In this document: in pieces, positions 22,545-24,068 of the stretch
How positions within the stretch are numbered: the first letter of the stretch is position 1
How the letters are laid out: every line of letters begins with the position of its first letter
Assembly (NCBI GenBank): GCA_900314165.1
Contig: OMUE01000160.1
Location: 1 to 24,068 of the forward strand
DNA: 24,068 nucleotides
Direction of reading: 5' to 3'
Source: an uncultured Acidaminococcus sp.
GTDB taxonomy: Bacteria; Bacillota_C; Negativicutes; Acidaminococcales; Acidaminococcaceae
Position numbers and translations under genes: made by a program
Notes under the pieces: generated by a model
Seen by the model: the letters and a program-made list of their open reading frames with translations, nothing else
Database searches by the model: none
Told to the model about the DNA's origin: nothing

Positions 22545-22612
22545 TTTCACTTTTCGCTTTTCTTCCTTGCTGCCGCAGGCCACTTTTCACTTTTCGCTTT
22601 TCACTTTTCACT
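22545..22612. repeat. Heptamer tandem arrays (AGYGAAA) around the core repeat
   Basis: On the minus strand four units with exact period 7 (AGTGAAA, AGTGAAA, AGCGAAA, AGTGAAA) occupy 22585-22612, then comes the 30-bp core, then two more units (AGCGAAA, AGTGAAA) at 22545-22558. The first unit begins 10 nt after the rlmH stop codon. The layout resembles the array/core pair at 21251-21309. Confidence 0.88.
22558..22587. repeat. 30-bp direct repeat, copy 2
   Basis: This copy differs from the one at 21280-21309 by one base (T for C at 22568). The two start points are 1278 bp apart and enclose the whole DUF362 gene and its leader. Confidence 0.9.
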
Positions 22613-22621
22613 CCAAAAAAG

Positions 22622-23104
22622 TCAGTGATGGTACTTTTCCTTCTTCATGATCTTGAACGCCCTATAGATCTGCTCCAGGAGCAGGACCCGGATCATCTGG
22701 TGCGTGAAGGTCAGGGGCGAAAAGCTCCAGCGGAAGTCTGCCCGTTTCCGCAAGTCATCCGTATAGCCGAAAGGCCCACCGATGACAAAGGTGATGTGGC
22801 TTACCCCCTCCACCATCCACTGCTGCATTTTCTCTGCCAGCTGGGGAGAAGAGATCTCCTTGCCCTTCAGGTCCAACAGCACTACGTAGCTATGGTCCGG
22901 AATCAGCTTCAGTACCCGTTCCGTTTCTTTTTCCAAGACTTGTTGAAACTGGGCCGGTGACGGATTATCCGGCATCTTTTCTTCGTTGATGCAGCGGATG
23001 TCCAGCTGGGAGTAGGCTCCCAGCCGTTTTACAAACTCCGCTTCCCCGCTACGCAGATAGTCTTCTTTCAATTTGCCCACACAGGCAATAGTGATCTTGA
23101 TCAT
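22622..23104 (-). CDS. rlmH: 23S rRNA pseudouridine-1915 N3-methyltransferase RlmH
   Basis: RlmH is a small SPOUT methyltransferase that modifies pseudouridine 1915 in helix 69 of 23S rRNA. The 160-residue protein has normal length, a knotted SAM-binding region with VIGGPFGY, and the conserved C-terminal half FSPLTFTHQMIRVLLLEQIYRAF. Two small departures are visible: the loop after IGG reads PFGY where many homologues have S/P-x-G-L, and the end is YHH where YHR or YHK is common. The ATG overlaps the htrA stop codon by 4 nt (ATGA). The htrA-rlmH pair is common in Firmicutes. Confidence 0.96.
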   Translation of the reverse strand: MIKITIACVGKLKEDYLRSGEAEFVKRLGAYSQLDIRCINEEKMPDNPSPAQFQQVLEKETERVLKLIPDHSYVVLLDLKGKEISSPQLAEKMQQWMVEGVSHITFVIGGPFGYTDDLRKRADFRWSFSPLTFTHQMIRVLLLEQIYRAFKIMKKEKYHH

Positions 23105-24068
23105 TGGTTCGAATCCGGCATTTCCTGCAGCGTCACCATCTTATCTACTTCCGTGTCGCCCCGCAGGATGGTCACAGGTACGGTCTGCCCCACTTTGCAC
23201 TTGCCCAGGGCTTCTCTCAGATCAGCCACAGAAGCCACTTTAGTACCATTGAACTTAACGATAATATCGTTTGAACGAATTCCTCCAAGATAGGCAGGAC
23301 CGCCCTGAAACATTTTAGCTACGAACAGCCCTCCTCTCAGGTCCAGATCAAACCCGAAGCGTTTGGCCAGGTCTTTGTCGATAAGGCTGACGCCCAGATA
23401 AGGCCGGGCTACCTTGCCTTTTTGAGCCAGTTCTTCCAGGATAGGTTTTGCTTCGTTAATAGGGATGGCAAAACCGATGCCTTCTACACCGGAAGCGGCA
23501 ATCTTGGCGCTGTTGATACCGATGACTTCCCCGTCCGCGTTAACGAGGGCCCCACCGGAGTTACCGGGGTTGATGGCTGCGTCCGTCTGGATCAGTTTGA
23601 AGCGGCGTTCACCCATTTCCAGGGAACGGTTCAGGGCGCTGATGACGCCGGCCGTCACACTGCCCCGGAATTCCATGCCCAGAGGGTTGCCGATGGCGAT
23701 GGCCGGTTCCCCTACCATCAGGGAGTCGGAATCCCCGAACACGGCTACAGGCAGATCTTCGTCCGCTTCGATCTTTACGACGGCCAGGTCCGTATTAGGA
23801 TCCGTGCCCAACACTTTGCCCGTATAGGTAGAGCCGCTAGGCAGGCTGACCACCAGTTCCTGGGCCCCTTCTACCACGTGGTTGTTCGTGGCGATGAGCC
23901 CGTCCTTGCTATAGATAACCCCGGAGCCGGAGCCTTTTTCTACCAGCTGGGTCCTGTTATAGAAATCCCGCACAAGGGCTTTGTTCGTAATACCTACTAC
24001 GGCAGGGCCAACCTTCTTGGCAGCCTGCACAATAGGCGTATTGCGGTTGCTGCTGAGCTTGGACTCCA
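23101..24068 (-). CDS. htrA: HtrA/DegP-family serine protease, 5' end cut by window edge
   Basis: HtrA proteases degrade misfolded proteins in the cell envelope. About 321 residues are visible, covering the trypsin-like domain and one PDZ domain. The catalytic triad is present: His in ATNNHVVEG, Asp in DPNTDLAVVKI and Ser in NPGNSGGALV. The PDZ domain begins near ARPYLGVSL and includes GGIRSNDIIVKFNG. The frame stays open to 24068. GTG at 24030 could start an ORF, but the upstream residues (NTPIVQAAKKVGPAVVG) continue the family sequence, so the true start and the expected N-terminal membrane anchor lie outside the window. It overlaps rlmH by 4 nt. Confidence 0.96.
   Translation of the reverse strand, partial: ESKLSSNRNTPIVQAAKKVGPAVVGITNKALVRDFYNRTQLVEKGSGSGVIYSKDGLIATNNHVVEGAQELVVSLPSGSTYTGKVLGTDPNTDLAVVKIEADEDLPVAVFGDSDSLMVGEPAIAIGNPLGMEFRGSVTAGVISALNRSLEMGERRFKLIQTDAAINPGNSGGALVNADGEVIGINSAKIAASGVEGIGFAIPINEAKPILEELAQKGKVARPYLGVSLIDKDLAKRFGFDLDLRGGLFVAKMFQGGPAYLGGIRSNDIIVKFNGTKVASVADLREALGKCKVGQTVPVTILRGDTEVDKMVTLQEMPDSNQ

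Noticed and set aside
21222..22612. CRISPR array
   Set aside because: The repeats are 7 bp or a 30-bp pair 1.3 kb apart, with no regular unique spacers and no cas genes.
24028..24030. GTG at 24030 as the htrA start
   Set aside because: The upstream codons continue the HtrA family sequence and the frame is open to the window edge, so the gene is truncated, not short.

Overview
The window is a compact stretch of bacterial chromosome that is almost entirely housekeeping. It most likely comes from a diderm Firmicute of the class Negativicutes, with an Acidaminococcus- or Phascolarctobacterium-like organism as the best guess. Three things suggest this: Firmicutes-style gene order (recA-recX-rny; def-fmt-rsmB-rlmN-PP2C-PASTA kinase-rsgA-rpe; htrA-rlmH), an AsmA-like envelope protein that implies an outer membrane, and a citrate lyase activating ligase. 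The genus is inferred from protein character and was not tested by a database search. All genes but one lie on the minus strand, so the window reads naturally from right to left.

Right to left: (1) 24068-22622 holds a 5'-truncated HtrA protease overlapping rlmH. (2) 22436-20067 holds a DUF362/ferredoxin protein bracketed by a 30-bp direct repeat, then citC (citrate lyase ligase) with its own extended -10 promoter. (3) 20023-18124 holds a divergent pair, an EamA/DMT exporter on the plus strand and a LysR regulator on the minus strand. The LysR gene ends inside a G-rich heptamer repeat. (4) 18067-7833 is one long, tightly coupled operon: def, fmt, DUF116, rsmB, rlmN, PP2C phosphatase, PASTA Ser/Thr kinase, rsgA, rpe and an AsmA-like gene. 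Neighbours overlap by 1-8 nt or are 1-5 nt apart. It joins protein N-terminal formylation and deformylation, rRNA modification, ribosome assembly and phospho-signalling. (5) 7737-3185 is a riboflavin operon (ribD, ribE, ribBA, ribH) behind a promoter, an FMN riboswitch and an intrinsic terminator, with hslO (Hsp33) as its last gene. (6) 3180-1555 is recA-recX behind a promoter whose spacer carries a LexA/DinR SOS box. (7) 1507-1 is rny (RNase Y), 3'-truncated by the window edge, with a near-consensus promoter that starts in the recX terminator.

No tRNA, rRNA, CRISPR array, transposase or prophage gene was seen. The only gene-free stretch over 300 nt is 7507-7832. It holds the riboswitch, its terminator and its promoter, plus about 95 nt (7738-7832) with no recognisable feature except two short palindromes.

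The least explained part is 18111-22616. Three short tandem arrays with an exact 7-bp period (TTAGGGG; AGYRAAG; AGYGAAA) each sit at or just after the stop codon of a minus-strand gene. Two of them are attached to a 30-bp core repeated with one mismatch on both sides of the DUF362 gene, next to REP-like palindromes. No wholly new multi-gene system is evident.
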